Shown here piece by piece: positions 55,086 through 64,000 of a stretch of 64,000 bases of DNA (position 1 is its first letter; every line of letters starts with the position of its first letter). Position numbers and translations under genes: made by a program. Below the pieces are notes generated by a model. The model worked only from the letters and a program-made list of their open reading frames with translations. It was not told the DNA's origin and did not search any database. The DNA comes from Halichoerus grypus (lineage: Eukaryota > Chordata > Mammalia > Carnivora > Phocidae), in assembly GCF_964656455.1 (NCBI RefSeq), contig NC_135712.1:97688294-97752293 (forward strand). The letters run 5' to 3'.

Positions 55086-56325
55086 GTCCTTTCTAAATGG
55101 ATATGCCTACTCATCTCTAAGAAATAGATTTTGGATATGAATTTGAAATGCAACTTGAAAGAATATAAATATCTAGTAATATTATTTGAGTTAAATTGTA
55201 AATCATTATAGTCATTATTAGCAAACAGTTATGGAGCACCAACCATATGCAAATGCTATTCTCCCTTTTGGTCTTATTAAACTAAATATCAGACACAAGT
55301 CAAACTTACATAATGCCTTAATTAGGCAATACATGATCTCAGAGCATTAGAAAGTTAATCTTGAACCAAAAAATGCTCACCATACTAATTATAATTATTT
55401 ACTGTTTTTAAACTGCCTAATAGTCTAAAAATTAAAGACTTATTTTGGTTTAACAAGCTTTTTATATTCCAAAATATAAAGTCTCATAGTTATAGTAGAT
55501 ATTTTGATTCATTCTCAATTTTATCTGGATTTAGGTATTCTGATTTGTCTTCCTACTAATGCTTTAGCTGAAATGTGTATACCAGTAACACAAATTTTTA
55601 CAGAATTGGAAAAAAATAAGGTTAAATCTTACTCATATAAGTCCATCAAAGAAAAGAAAATTGTGGTGACAATGTTGACCTTTGCCTGAGATCTATGCTT
55701 GGAAAACAGAAAAAGTTAAGATATCCTCCCAATCATTTGTGTTCAGAGAAACTGCAAAAGACCACCCTTCCCACACACACTCTAAGATAAAACCCACCTC
55801 CACTCTTCCTCAGTCACATCATCATTTTATGAAACCCCTAGTTGTCTTCTTTTTTTGAGACATTCCTCATTGAGAAACATTCTCCCTTTTTCAAGAGCCA
55901 GAATAAAATCATATCCTTAATTGTTTGGTGCATTTTTTTTTCTTTCACAATGGCTTTTTAAATTCATTTTTTTGTTTGATTGCATGGTTTTTTGCTTGTT
56001 TGTTCATTTGTTTCATTTGTATTCAGGTGGGGTGAGTGGAAGAGTCCAGCAATCTCCAAAGATCATGAAACAATCTCACAAACTATGCTTGAGCAATCTC
56101 TCACCATTTAACAAAATTCCCAGATTACTTATATGAACATTCAAATTTGAGTTGCATTATCTAAAATGTTTCCAAGACAGTCCTTCTAGTAATGTGTAAA
56201 TTGATGCATTTTCTTATCTTTCCAAGCTTCTATTTATATCCAGTGATCTTCTTCTGCTATTAGAATAATTCAAAGTGGGTAAAGCCATGCTTAAACCACA
56301 GTGAGTATTATCATTTCTGTAACAT
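55086..56325. other. Unique noncoding stretch
   Basis: No gene and no confidently identified repeat; a possible old-repeat patch at 55225-55275. Confidence 0.45.
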
Positions 56326-56329
56326 ATCA

Positions 56330-56555
56330 GGTTCTTTCACCAGGCTTTGTACATGTTTCTCAGCCTACAATGACCTCCTCTCCTATAAAAACCTACTCAT
56401 AATACATCATTATTCATGTCTTTCTTCTCTAGATCATGAATGTCCTGGAAGCTGAGACTGAATTTTCTTCATCTTTATAACTAGCACTTATGCAAATGAT
56501 TGGAACATAGTATGTGCTTACTATATGTTTAGTTAATTACCTGATGGAATAAAAA
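56330..56555 (+). repeat. L2 LINE 3' fragment
   Basis: CACCAGGCTTTGTACATG, ACCTACTCATAATACATCATTATTCATGTC, AGATCATGAATGTCCTGGAAGC, GACTGAATTTTCTTC, TAACTAGCACTTATGC, GGAACATAGTATGTGCTTAC resembles the sense L2 end. Confidence 0.6.
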
Positions 56556-56949
56556 GAACATAAGAAAAGGGGATTTATTCATTTATTTATTTAGCAAATA
56601 ATAATGAAGGACTTAATTCCATAGAAAATACTGTTTGGGGTGATGGAAATCAGGGGTGAGCAAGATATACAAGGTTCTTAACCACAACTGGGGATTTCAC
56701 ATCATGACATGCACTTCCAAGTAACATCAGCTATGAATTTGATGAAGTTGATATTTGGAGAGTAACATAAACTTTACCTAATTTGAAATTTTGCCTGAAT
56801 CAGTAGTGCTTAAAAGGATAAAATGATATTCTAAACACAGAAGAAATTCACTGGACATAAGTGGAAGAGGGGAAAGTCACAAGAAAATGTCACATCTTAC
56901 ATGTTACCAGAAGGAGTTTGTTTCCCAGAGACTAAGGATAACGTCTTTT

Positions 56950-57232
56950 AGACTAGTGTTTCTCACACTTTAATGTGCATAGGGATCAACTGGTGATTTT
57001 GTTAAAATGCAGATTTTAAGTCAGGAAGTCTGAAGATTCTGCATTCTTTTTTTGAGTAGGCCCTATGCCCAAGGAACTTACAACCCCAAGATCAAGAGTT
57101 GCATGCTGTGCTGACTGAGCCAGCCAGGCACTTCAGATTCTACTTTTTTCCCCCCCGATTCTACATTTTTAACAAGCTCCCTGGTGATACTAATGCTGGT
57201 GGTCTGCAGGCACATTTTGAGTAGCAAGGCTT
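56950..57232 (+). mobile_element. MER5-type MITE interrupted by a SINE
   Basis: ACTAGTGTTTCTCACACTTTAATGTGC, GGGATCAACTGGTGATTTTG, TTAAAATGCAGATT, GTCTGAAGATTCTGC on the left, then the SINE, then CATTTTTAACAAGCTCCCTGGTGATACTAATGC and GAGTAGCAAGGC on the right. The order matches MER5A/B. Confidence 0.8.
57046..57133 (-). repeat. Old short CAN SINE nested in MER5
   Basis: TTTTTTTGAGTAGGCCCTATGCCC, GATCAAGAGTTGCATGCTGTGC, inverted head GACTGAGCCAGCCAGGCAC. AGATTCTGC before it and AGATTCTAC after it form the TSD. A second GATTCTACATTTTT follows at about 57158, so the MER5 resumes there. Confidence 0.85.
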
Positions 57233-57234
57233 TA

Positions 57235-58370
57235 GATGATGGCATAACCAAGGTAAAGGTAGAGTATGTTAAGAAAAGGAGCAGAACAATTAAGGTAATT
57301 TAGAAAAAAAAAATCGAAGGCTGCCATTGGTTTCAAGAATTCTCTACTGCAATATCAAGTAGTTAGACACAAGGGCATAAATAAACTAAAGATTCTGCTT
57401 TATGTAGGCTACTGTTAGAAACTGGTCATTTTCCCCCTTACAATTGTTATGATCCCGTAAGTCTGAAAACTTTAAGAGCAAGGAGTCTCAAAACCACGTT
57501 GAAGGCCTACTGGTGGCTCAGTTCCTTTGGGTAGCCTTATTTGATGTAATCACCTTATGAAACATTACTGTTGGTATTTCTTTTCATCTCTTAGGTGAGT
57601 CAAAGTCACATATATTATGTTCTCTAGTATGCTGTGGTGGGGTTCCCGGAGCATGCTGTAGGGTTTCTTTCTCATAAGATCACTTCCTCTTTTAGAAAAA
57701 AATTGATCTACCAATATTTTTGTTGTTGTTAGAACACTGACAAAATTGGGAAAATATTCTGAAACAAGTAAAAGATAAACACTCACTTTTACTATTTTTT
57801 TTTAAAAACCTCAGTGTTATTTCACATATTTTTGCAATGAGTACAAAGTGAAAAATGAATCCCAGAAGGAATTAAAAATTGATATTCTGACTTTACAATT
57901 TAATTTACTGATTTGGACCTACATAAGGTATCTCAATATTAAAGTATGGACAGTCAGGTCACAGGATTAAGCCCATGAAATTTTACCTTTTACTTTCCAT
58001 TAATTGAAGATAATGGTTAAATGAATGGTTTCTAATTTTCTCCTATGGTGTTTTATGATATACATTTCAGAGATCACCTTAAAATGAATATTATTTTTAT
58101 CATTAACATACTTTCATGCTACAGATATTATTCGTATGTTTTAAACATTACACACTCCTGGGTTTCTCTGGGTACAAAATTCTAAATAGTATTTTAGAGA
58201 TACACAGATTAACAGATTTTTCTATGTCTTTCTAAGACATTTGGGAAAGAATGCACTTAAAAATAACAAACCCCTATTTTTAGTATTACACAGGCATGCT
58301 ATTACAGAAATCACAATTCAGAACAAATTGCAACGAATACCATGATGATTTAGGGATATACAACTCTGAC
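57235..58370. other. Unique noncoding stretch
   Basis: No gene; 73-codon minus frame at 57565-57786 without recognisable domain. Confidence 0.45.
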
Positions 58371-58374
58371 AACA

Positions 58375-58920
58375 CTGTCACCAGCTAGACCCCAAGACCT
58401 GACCTTTACTGTCCACCTGCTTGTACTGACAGAACTTTGTCCTACACTTTTTGTTAAGCACTTCTTTCTGGCTTACTTCTTAATGCAGGCAAATGAAGCC
58501 TGAAATCACTCTTCAGGGAGTAGCGACTGTCCTGACAAGACCTCCAGCCATCCCAGACCACCCAGACCAGTTTGAGCTTAACCCCCGACTGGCACCTACA
58601 CAGACCATGGAGTGACCTCTGGAATGACCAATAATTACCTTTACCTCATTATAATACTAAATTTTCCACCCAAGGAGGAGCACCAGACTCATTTATATAA
58701 CAAAGTATGAACAGGCATGTTTCCTTAAGGCGCATGCATGACTTATGCCCATCTCTACATAGGATGACAACGCTTCCCTATCTAAATATTCATCCTAACC
58801 CTAAACAAAAAGTATTCATTCACCCTTTCTTGGGAAGTCAAGATTTTGGAAGTTATTCCCCGTGATCTCCTTATTTGCTACAAATAAAATTTACATGGTA
58901 GGACAACTCTAGAAACACAT
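58375..58920 (+). repeat. Possible old LTR or unclassified repeat
   Basis: GC-richer than its surroundings: TGTCACCAGCTAGACCCC, GTAGCGACTGTCCTGAC, AGACCACCCAGACCAG, CGACTGGCACCTACAC, CATTTATATAAC (TATA-like), TTAAGGCGCATGCATGAC and, near the end, TACAAATAAAATTTAC (AATAAA). The order resembles an LTR in sense, but I cannot name the family. Loosely similar 16-mers flank it (58360-58375 and 58903-58918), which is not LTR-like. Confidence 0.35.
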
Positions 58921-58935
58921 TTTCCAGGGCACAAA

Positions 58936-59862
58936 GCTTCACATGCTAAATTTCAACTCAGAACTTTCTTTCAATTTAATATGTATGTCAACCAGTAAGA
59001 CATCCAGTTCACCTGAAAATTTTTCAGAGACTGTCAAATGATTAAAAAAAGAGAGAGAGAGAGTTGATTTTAAGTACAATAATGTGGACTATCCCTCGAT
59101 ATCAGTGCCCAACACTGACATACACTCATCCAATTCATCTTGGGCCTATGAACCAAGGGGATCTAGTCTCTCGCTTTTCTCATAATTTGTTGATGAGCTG
59201 AATGAGTAAAAGTAGGTTAATCTTATGACTGACAGAGATAAAGTGGATTTCTTTCAAAACGGTCTTCACATAGCCTTTTAGAAATAGATGTAAATCTGTG
59301 ATTTGAGTATGGGAGAAATTAACAAAGTGTGAAGAAGCCTCAACAAAAGAAAGGGCTTCAGAAGTAGGAGAAATTCAGGACAAATGGGCCGTCTTATAAC
59401 AAACTGAAATTTGGAAATGCCATTTGCAATCAGAATTTGGATGTTCTTTAACATTATATATTTTCAAAGAAGTAAATGTCAATTTTGATTGTATTGAACT
59501 ATATTTAGAACATGTTTCTAGTTTCCCCAATGTTGGCCTGAGTAGCTGGAAGAATTCTTGAGACTTCCCAAATACACAGAGGGATTTGGAAGACCATTTT
59601 TAGGATTTCCATTACTTATGAGAATCGTGATGGGAAACATCTCATTTTCAAATACTAATTAATCATTGCCTCAAATATCAACTGCTTTTAAAAGTATGTA
59701 AACAATAAGTGATCTAGTTTTAAAGATTATGTAACTCCTACATGTAACACAGAGGATTGAGGGCACATATTTATGTTTGTCTTCCACTATCTCATTAAAT
59801 TCTTTAGTGGAGTGTTCCTTCTCCTATCTTTGAATAAAAACTCATGCAAGTTCTTAAAGTTT
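58936..59862. other. Unique noncoding stretch
   Basis: No gene; a short GA repeat at about 59050-59064. Confidence 0.45.
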
Positions 59863-59876
59863 TCAGCTCACTTTTA

Positions 59877-60077
59877 TTTATTTTTTTCAAAGATTTTATT
59901 TATTTATTTGACAGAGAGAGACACAGCGAGAGAGGGAACACAAGCAGAGGGAGTGGGAGAGGGAGAAGCAGGCCTCCCGTGGAGCAGGGAGCCCGATGTG
60001 GGGCTCGATCCCAGGACTCTGGGATCATGACCTGAGCCGAAGGCAGACATTTAATGACTGAGCCACCCAGGTGCCCC
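59877..60077 (-). repeat. CAN SINE, antisense
   Basis: TTTTTTTCAAAGATTTTATTTATTTATTTG, GCAGAGGGAGTGGGAG, CCGTGGAGCAGGGAGC, inverted head to CCACCCAGGTGCCCC. Exact TSD TCAGCTCACTTTTA at 59863-59876 and 60078-60091. Both plus ORFs at 59773-60035 are SINE antisense. Confidence 0.97.
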
Positions 60078-60884
60078 TCAGCTCACTTTTAAATAACAGA
60101 AAGTCACCTTAAGTCACATAATGCAGTCAATGTTCATTAATAAAAAGTGAACTTCGTGACAGTTGCTTTTGGTCAGATGGAGTTAATAGAAACAAAATTT
60201 ACCTTCCTACTTGAAACAAACAAACAACTGGGAAAAATATATTAAAAAATGGTTTTAAAGACACTGAGTATCACGCAATAATGGACAGTAATATTTGAGA
60301 GACAGGAACAAATGAGGTGAGAGGAAAAAATAAGCTTCAATTCATATTAATACCATATACAAAGATTAACTCAAAGTGGATGATGATTTAAGTGTAAAAG
60401 TAAAACTATAGAACTTTTAGGAAAAAAAAATCATTGTGACTTTGACTTAGGCTAAGATTTCTTAGATATAATATGAAAACCAGGATCAATGAAATATCAA
60501 AATGATAATTTGAACTCTATCACAATTAAAAACTTCTACTCTCCAAGACGCACTGATAAAAGAGTGAAAAGGCGAGCTACAGAGAGAGACAATATTTGTA
60601 AATCATATATCTGAAAAAGGATTAGTATCTAGAAAACATAAGGAACTCTCAAAACTCAATAAGAAAACAAGGAATTCAATTCAAAAAAGAAATGGGCAAA
60701 AGATTGAACAGACATTTTACCAATGCAGATATGCAGATGGCATATAAAGTCATGAAAAACACTATGACAAAGAAGATATATGAAAGATATATCATGAGAA
60801 GATGCTCAACAACATTTGTCATTAGGGAAATGAAAGTTAAAACAACAAAATACCACTATAAGCTTATTAGAATAAATAACATTT

Positions 60885-61124
60885 ATTTATTTATTATTTA
60901 TTTATTTATTTATTAAAGATTTTATTTATTTATTTGAGAGAGAAAGAGACAAGAGAGAGAGCGAGGGAAAGCACAAGTAGGGGGAGGGGCAGAGGGACAA
61001 GGAGACTCCCTGCTGAGTGTGGAGCCCTATGCAGGGCTCTATGTGGGGCTCCATCCCAGGACCCTGAGATCATGACCTGAGCCAAAGTCAGACACTTAAC
61101 CTACTGAGCCACCAAGGTACTCCT
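60885..61124 (-). repeat. CAN SINE nested in L1, antisense
   Basis: Long ATTT-repeat left end, AAAGATTTTATTTATTTATT, GGGGGAGGGGCAGAGGG, TGCTGAGTGTGGAGCCC, inverted head through GAGCCACCAAGGTACTCC. GAGCCCTATGCAGGGCTCTATGTGGGGCTCC shows a small internal duplication. TSD GAATAAATAACATTT (60870-60884) and GAATAGATAACATTT (61126-61140). Confidence 0.93.
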
Positions 61125-61154
61125 GGAATAGATAACATTTAAAAGGCTGATAAT

Positions 61155-61267
61155 GGAGAGGGCACGTGTTGTGATGAGCACTGGGTGTTATACGCAACTA
61201 ATCAATCATTGAACACTACATCAAAAACAAATGATGTACTACACAGTGGCTAACTGAACATAAAAAG
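61155..61267 (+). mobile_element. Young L1 3'-UTR fragment nested in L1M
   Basis: GGAGAGGGCACGTGTTGTG, GATGAGCACTGGGTGTTATACG, AATCATTGAACACTAC, AATGATGTACTACACAGTGG. Same tail as 18469-18645 and 42419-42700, only 113 bp. It lies between AAAGGCTGATAAT (to 61154) and AAAGACTTATAAT (61268-61280), the probable TSD. Confidence 0.88.
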
Positions 61268-62062
61268 AAAGACTTATAATACCAAGTGTTATGAAAAAGG
61301 TGGAGCAACTAGAATTCTCACACACTATAGATGGGAATGTAAATTGGCACAAATACTTTAGAAAACAGTTTGGCGAGTTCCTAAAATGCCAAACATGCAA
61401 TTTCCATATGATTAAGCCCTTCCATTCTTAGGTATTTTCCCAAGAGAAAATAAAGAATATGTCAAGTGCCTTGTAAATGGATGTTCAGAGCTTCTTTATT
61501 TGTAATAGCCCTAAAATGGAAACAATCCAAATATCTATGAATAGGTGAATATCTATGAATAGGTAAACAAAGTGTGGTGTATCCACATAATGGAATACTT
61601 AATTAGCAATAAAAAGGAATAAACTTAATAAATGCAACAACATGGGCAAATCTCAAAATAATCATATTGAGTGAAAAAGACTAGTCTAAAACAGTGTGTG
61701 ATACCATTTATATAAAACTCTAGAAAATGCAAACTAATTTAAAGTGACAAAAAGCAGAAGAGTAATTGGCTGGGACCAATAAGGGAGGGAGAGGTAGAAA
61801 GAGAGACACCAAAGAAACATGAGACAACTTTTGGGAGTGATGTATATTTTTATTATTTTGACCGCAGTGATGGTTTCATGGGTATGTGCTTATGTTAAAA
61901 CTTGATAAACTGTATACTTTACATAAGTGTGCAGTTGATTGAAAGTCAATTATACCTCAATAAAACTGTTGAAACAAATACTGATCATTTTAAGATGTGT
62001 TTCTGGTTTCAATTCACAATGTCCTAAACATTCCATTTCCTTCAAACATATTGACCACTTTT

Positions 62063-62250
62063 TTTTTTTTTTAAGATTTATTTATTTGACAGAGAGAGAG
62101 CACAAGCAGGCAGAGCAGCAGGCAGAAGGGGAGGGAGAAGCAGGCTTCCTGCTGAGCAGGGAGTCCGATGCGGGGCTCAATCCCAGCACCCCGGGATCAT
62201 GACCTGAGCTGAAGGCAGACGCTTAACTGACTGAGCCACCCAGGCGCCCC
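62063..62250 (-). repeat. CAN SINE, antisense
   Basis: T-run, TTAAGATTTATTTATTTGAC, GCAGGCAGAGCAGCAGGC, GCTTCCTGCTGAGCAGGG, inverted head to CCACCCAGGCGCCCC. Exact 16-bp TSD CATATTGACCACTTTT at 62047-62062 and 62251-62266. The plus ORF 61939-62202 runs into it by chance. Confidence 0.98.
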
Positions 62251-62356
62251 CATATTGACCACTTTTATCTTCATTTAAGGAATTAGGATTCCATCTCTGC
62301 TTAAACAGCTAGGGCTGATAATCTTTGAGGAAGAAGATATAGTCAGTTCTTTTTTA

Positions 62357-62424
62357 ATCACTCCATATATATATATATATATATGGAGTGATATATATAT
62401 ATATATGGAGTGATATATATATAT
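62357..62424. repeat. (AT)n tandem unit with palindrome
   Basis: ATCACTCC(AT)10GGAGTGAT at 62357-62392 is a perfect 36-bp palindrome. It is followed by another (AT)n-GGAGTGAT unit and a further AT run, so the 24-26 bp unit (AT)n-GGAGTG is tandemly repeated. Confidence 0.92.
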
Positions 62425-62824
62425 ATTAGTTTCATGTTTTTATTTAAACTCCAGTTAGTTAACATATGGTGTAATAGTAGTTTCAGGTGTAGAATTTAGT
62501 GATTCATCACTTACATACAACACCAGTGCTCATCACAACAAGTGCCCTCTTTAATACCCATCATCCATTTAACCCATTCCCCTGTCACCGTCCCTCCAGC
62601 AACCCTCAGTTTGTTATCTATAGTTAGGAGTCTCTTTTATGGTTTGCCTCTCTCTTTTTTCTCCCCTATGCTCATTTGCTTTGTTTCTTAAATTCCAAAT
62701 GAAATCACATGGTATTTATCTTCCTCTGACTGAATTATTTTGCTTAGCATAATACTCTCTAGCTCCATCCATGTCATTAAAAATGGCATGATTTCATTCC
62801 TTTTTTATGGCTAAGTAATATTCC

Positions 62825-62826
<2 letters not shown>

Positions 62827-62875
<49 letters not shown>
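62827..62875. repeat. (TA)n microsatellite in L1
   Basis: Forty-nine bases of pure TA at the site where L1 antisense normally has a short TATATA after AATATTCCATT. Likely highly polymorphic. Confidence 0.95.
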
Positions 62876-62878
<3 letters not shown>

Positions 62879-62915
62879 ATCTTCTTTATCTATAGATCAG
62901 TCAGTGGACATCTGG

Positions 62916-62974
62916 GCTCTTTCCATAATTAGGCTGATAATGCTGCTCTTTCCATAATTAGGCTGATAATGCTG
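62916..62974 (+). repeat. 29-bp tandem duplication inside L1
   Basis: GCTCTTTCCATAATTAGGCTGATAATGCT occurs twice (from 62916 and 62945; only 20 bases at a time are diagnostic: CTCTTTCCATAATTAGGCTG). It breaks the antisense L1 text and adds to ORF2 decay. Confidence 0.93.
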
Positions 62975-64000
62975 CTATAAACATTGTGGTGCACATGTCC
63001 CTTTGAATCAGTATTTTTGAATCCTTTGAGTAAATACCCAGTAGTTCAATTGCTGGTATGTAGGGTAGTTTATTTTTAACTTTTTGAGGAACCTCCATAC
63101 TGTTTTCCAGAGTGGCTGCACCAGTTTGCAATCCCACTAACAGTGTTAGAGGGTTCCCCTTTCTCTGCATCCTCGCCAACATCTGTTGTTTCCTGTGCTC
63201 TTAGTTTTAGCCATTCTGACAGGTGTCAGGTGGTATCTCATTGTAGTTTTGATTTGTATTTCCCTGATGATGTTGAGCATCTTCTCATATGTCTGTTAGC
63301 CATGTGTATGTCTTCTTTGGAAAAATGTCTATTCATGTCTTCTGCCCATTTCTTAACTGGACTATGTGTTTTTGGGGTGTTGAATTTGATAAGTTATTTA
63401 TAGATTTTGGATACTAACCTTTTATCAGATATGTCATTTGCAAATATCTTCTCCCATTCCATTGGTTGCCTTTTAGTTTTGCTGATTGTTTCCTTCTCTG
63501 TGCAGAAGTTTTTATTTCTATGAAGTCCCAATAGTTCATTTTTATTTTTGTTTCCCTTGCCTCTGGAGACGTCTCTAGTAAGAAGTTGTTACAGCTGAAG
63601 TCAAAGAGGTTACTACCTGTGTTCTTCTCTAGGATTTTGATGGTTTCCTTTCTTACATTTAGGTCTTTCATCCATTTTGAAATTATTTTTGGGTATCATG
63701 TAAGAAAGTAGCCCAGTTTCATTCTTTTGCATGTTGCTGTCTAGTATTCCCAACACCATTTGTTGAAGAGACTGTATCTTTTCCATTGGGTATTCTTTCC
63801 TGCTTTGTCAAAGATTGGTTGACCATATTGTTGTGGGTCCATTTCTGGGTTTTCTCTTCTGTTTTATTGATCTATGTGTCTGTTTTTATGTCAGTACCAT
63901 ACTGTCTTGATGATTACAGCTTTGTAATACAGCTTGAAGTCCGGAATTGTAATGCCTCCAGCTTTGTTCTCCTTTTTCAAGATTCCTTTGGCTATTTGGG

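Larger units (their letters stand above)
60330..61978 (+). mobile_element. Old L1M ORF2 3' part and 3' UTR, with two nested insertions
   Basis: Sense L1 in three pieces (60330-60884, 61125-61154, 61268-61978). Landmarks: GAGACAATATTTGTAAATC.. GAAATGGGCAAAAGATTGAACAGACATTTTACC, AGATGCTCAACAAC, AATACCAAGTGTTATGAAAAAGG, TGGGAATGTAAATTGGC, CATAATGGAATACTTAATTAGC, GTCAATTATACCTCAATAAAAC. The frame at 60692-60916 is a decayed C-terminal ORF2 piece. A SINE and a young L1 tail interrupt it. An 18-bp duplicate (AATATCTATGAATAGGT twice) is at about 61533-61567. Confidence 0.9.
62427..64000 (-). mobile_element. Carnivore L1, antisense, 3' UTR and decayed ORF2, cut by window end
   Basis: On the plus strand it reads antisense: 3' UTR (TTAGTTAACATATGGTGTAATAG, CATCACAACAAGTGCCC), then TTCATTCCTTTTTTATGG..AAGTAATATTCCATTA, GAGGAACCTCCATACTG, ATTCTGACAGGTGTC, TTGCAAATATCTTCTCCC, TGTGCAGAAG, GATCTATGTGTCTGTTTTTATG, GCCTCCAGCTTTGTTCTCC. 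This is the ORF2 C-terminal region. Minus frames at 62958-63182 and 63414-63671 are separate ORF2 pieces (KDLNVRKETIKILEKNT type), so frameshifts and stops have broken it. It continues past 64000. Confidence 0.95.

Noticed and set aside
63143..63403. 86-codon plus ORF at the window end
   Set aside because: Antisense of L1 ORF2; the true, broken frame is on the minus strand.
1..64000. An undescribed multi-gene biological system
   Set aside because: No coding operon, repeat-protein cluster or RNA gene set is visible; the window is explained by mammalian interspersed repeats and unique noncoding DNA.

Overview
This 64 kb window is AT-rich, repeat-laden vertebrate nuclear DNA from a carnivoran mammal. 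The clearest sign is about 26 copies of a tRNA-Lys-derived carnivore SINE (CAN SINE/SINEC). Each has a head reading GCGCCTGGGTGGCTCAGT, a pyrimidine-rich middle and an AATAAATAAATAAAATCTT tail. The body type (CCCTGCTC.GCGGGGAG.CTGCTTCTCCCTCTCCCACTCC) looks like arctoid copies (bear, seal or mustelid group) rather than dog or cat copies; that placement is from memory of the families. Carnivore L1 3'-UTR fragments agree with it.

I find no convincing protein-coding gene, no true tRNA or rRNA gene, no CpG island and no CRISPR. All ORFs are short (107 codons or fewer), and many are simply the antisense strand of a SINE or a piece of decayed L1. The window reads as a gene desert or a very large intron. 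The only coding-like stretch is an unrecognised 72-codon open frame at 23445-23660 with a good splice donor inside it.

Layout: 0-12 kb holds L2, a Tigger-like element, MER5, MIR and scattered SINEs. 12-18 kb has a low-repeat, conserved-looking stretch near 12.4-12.9 kb, MIRs and several local duplications (14.0/14.7 kb and 15.4/15.8 kb). 18-23 kb has a truncated young L1, a clean solo LTR at 20.5-21.0 kb and a second LTR at 21.7-22.2 kb. 23-32 kb is mostly unique AT-rich DNA with SINEs and a perfect 21-bp-arm palindrome at 30.2 kb. 32-45 kb has a complete Tigger-type MITE, an MLT1 LTR split by a SINE, old L1 and HAL1 remnants, a 76-bp tandem duplication and a young L1 with a possible 3' transduction. 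45-60 kb has L1/L2/MER5/MER20 relics and a conserved-looking block near 48.3-48.7 kb. 60-64 kb has a nested L1/SINE/L1 stack and a decayed antisense L1 running off the window end.

The features do not form a pathway. The window records serial retrotransposition, with target-site duplications (TSDs) visible for most SINEs. No new system is evident. The best second-look items are the local duplication and templated-insertion scars, the LTRs, the L1 3' transduction candidate, the exon-like frame and two candidate conserved noncoding blocks.
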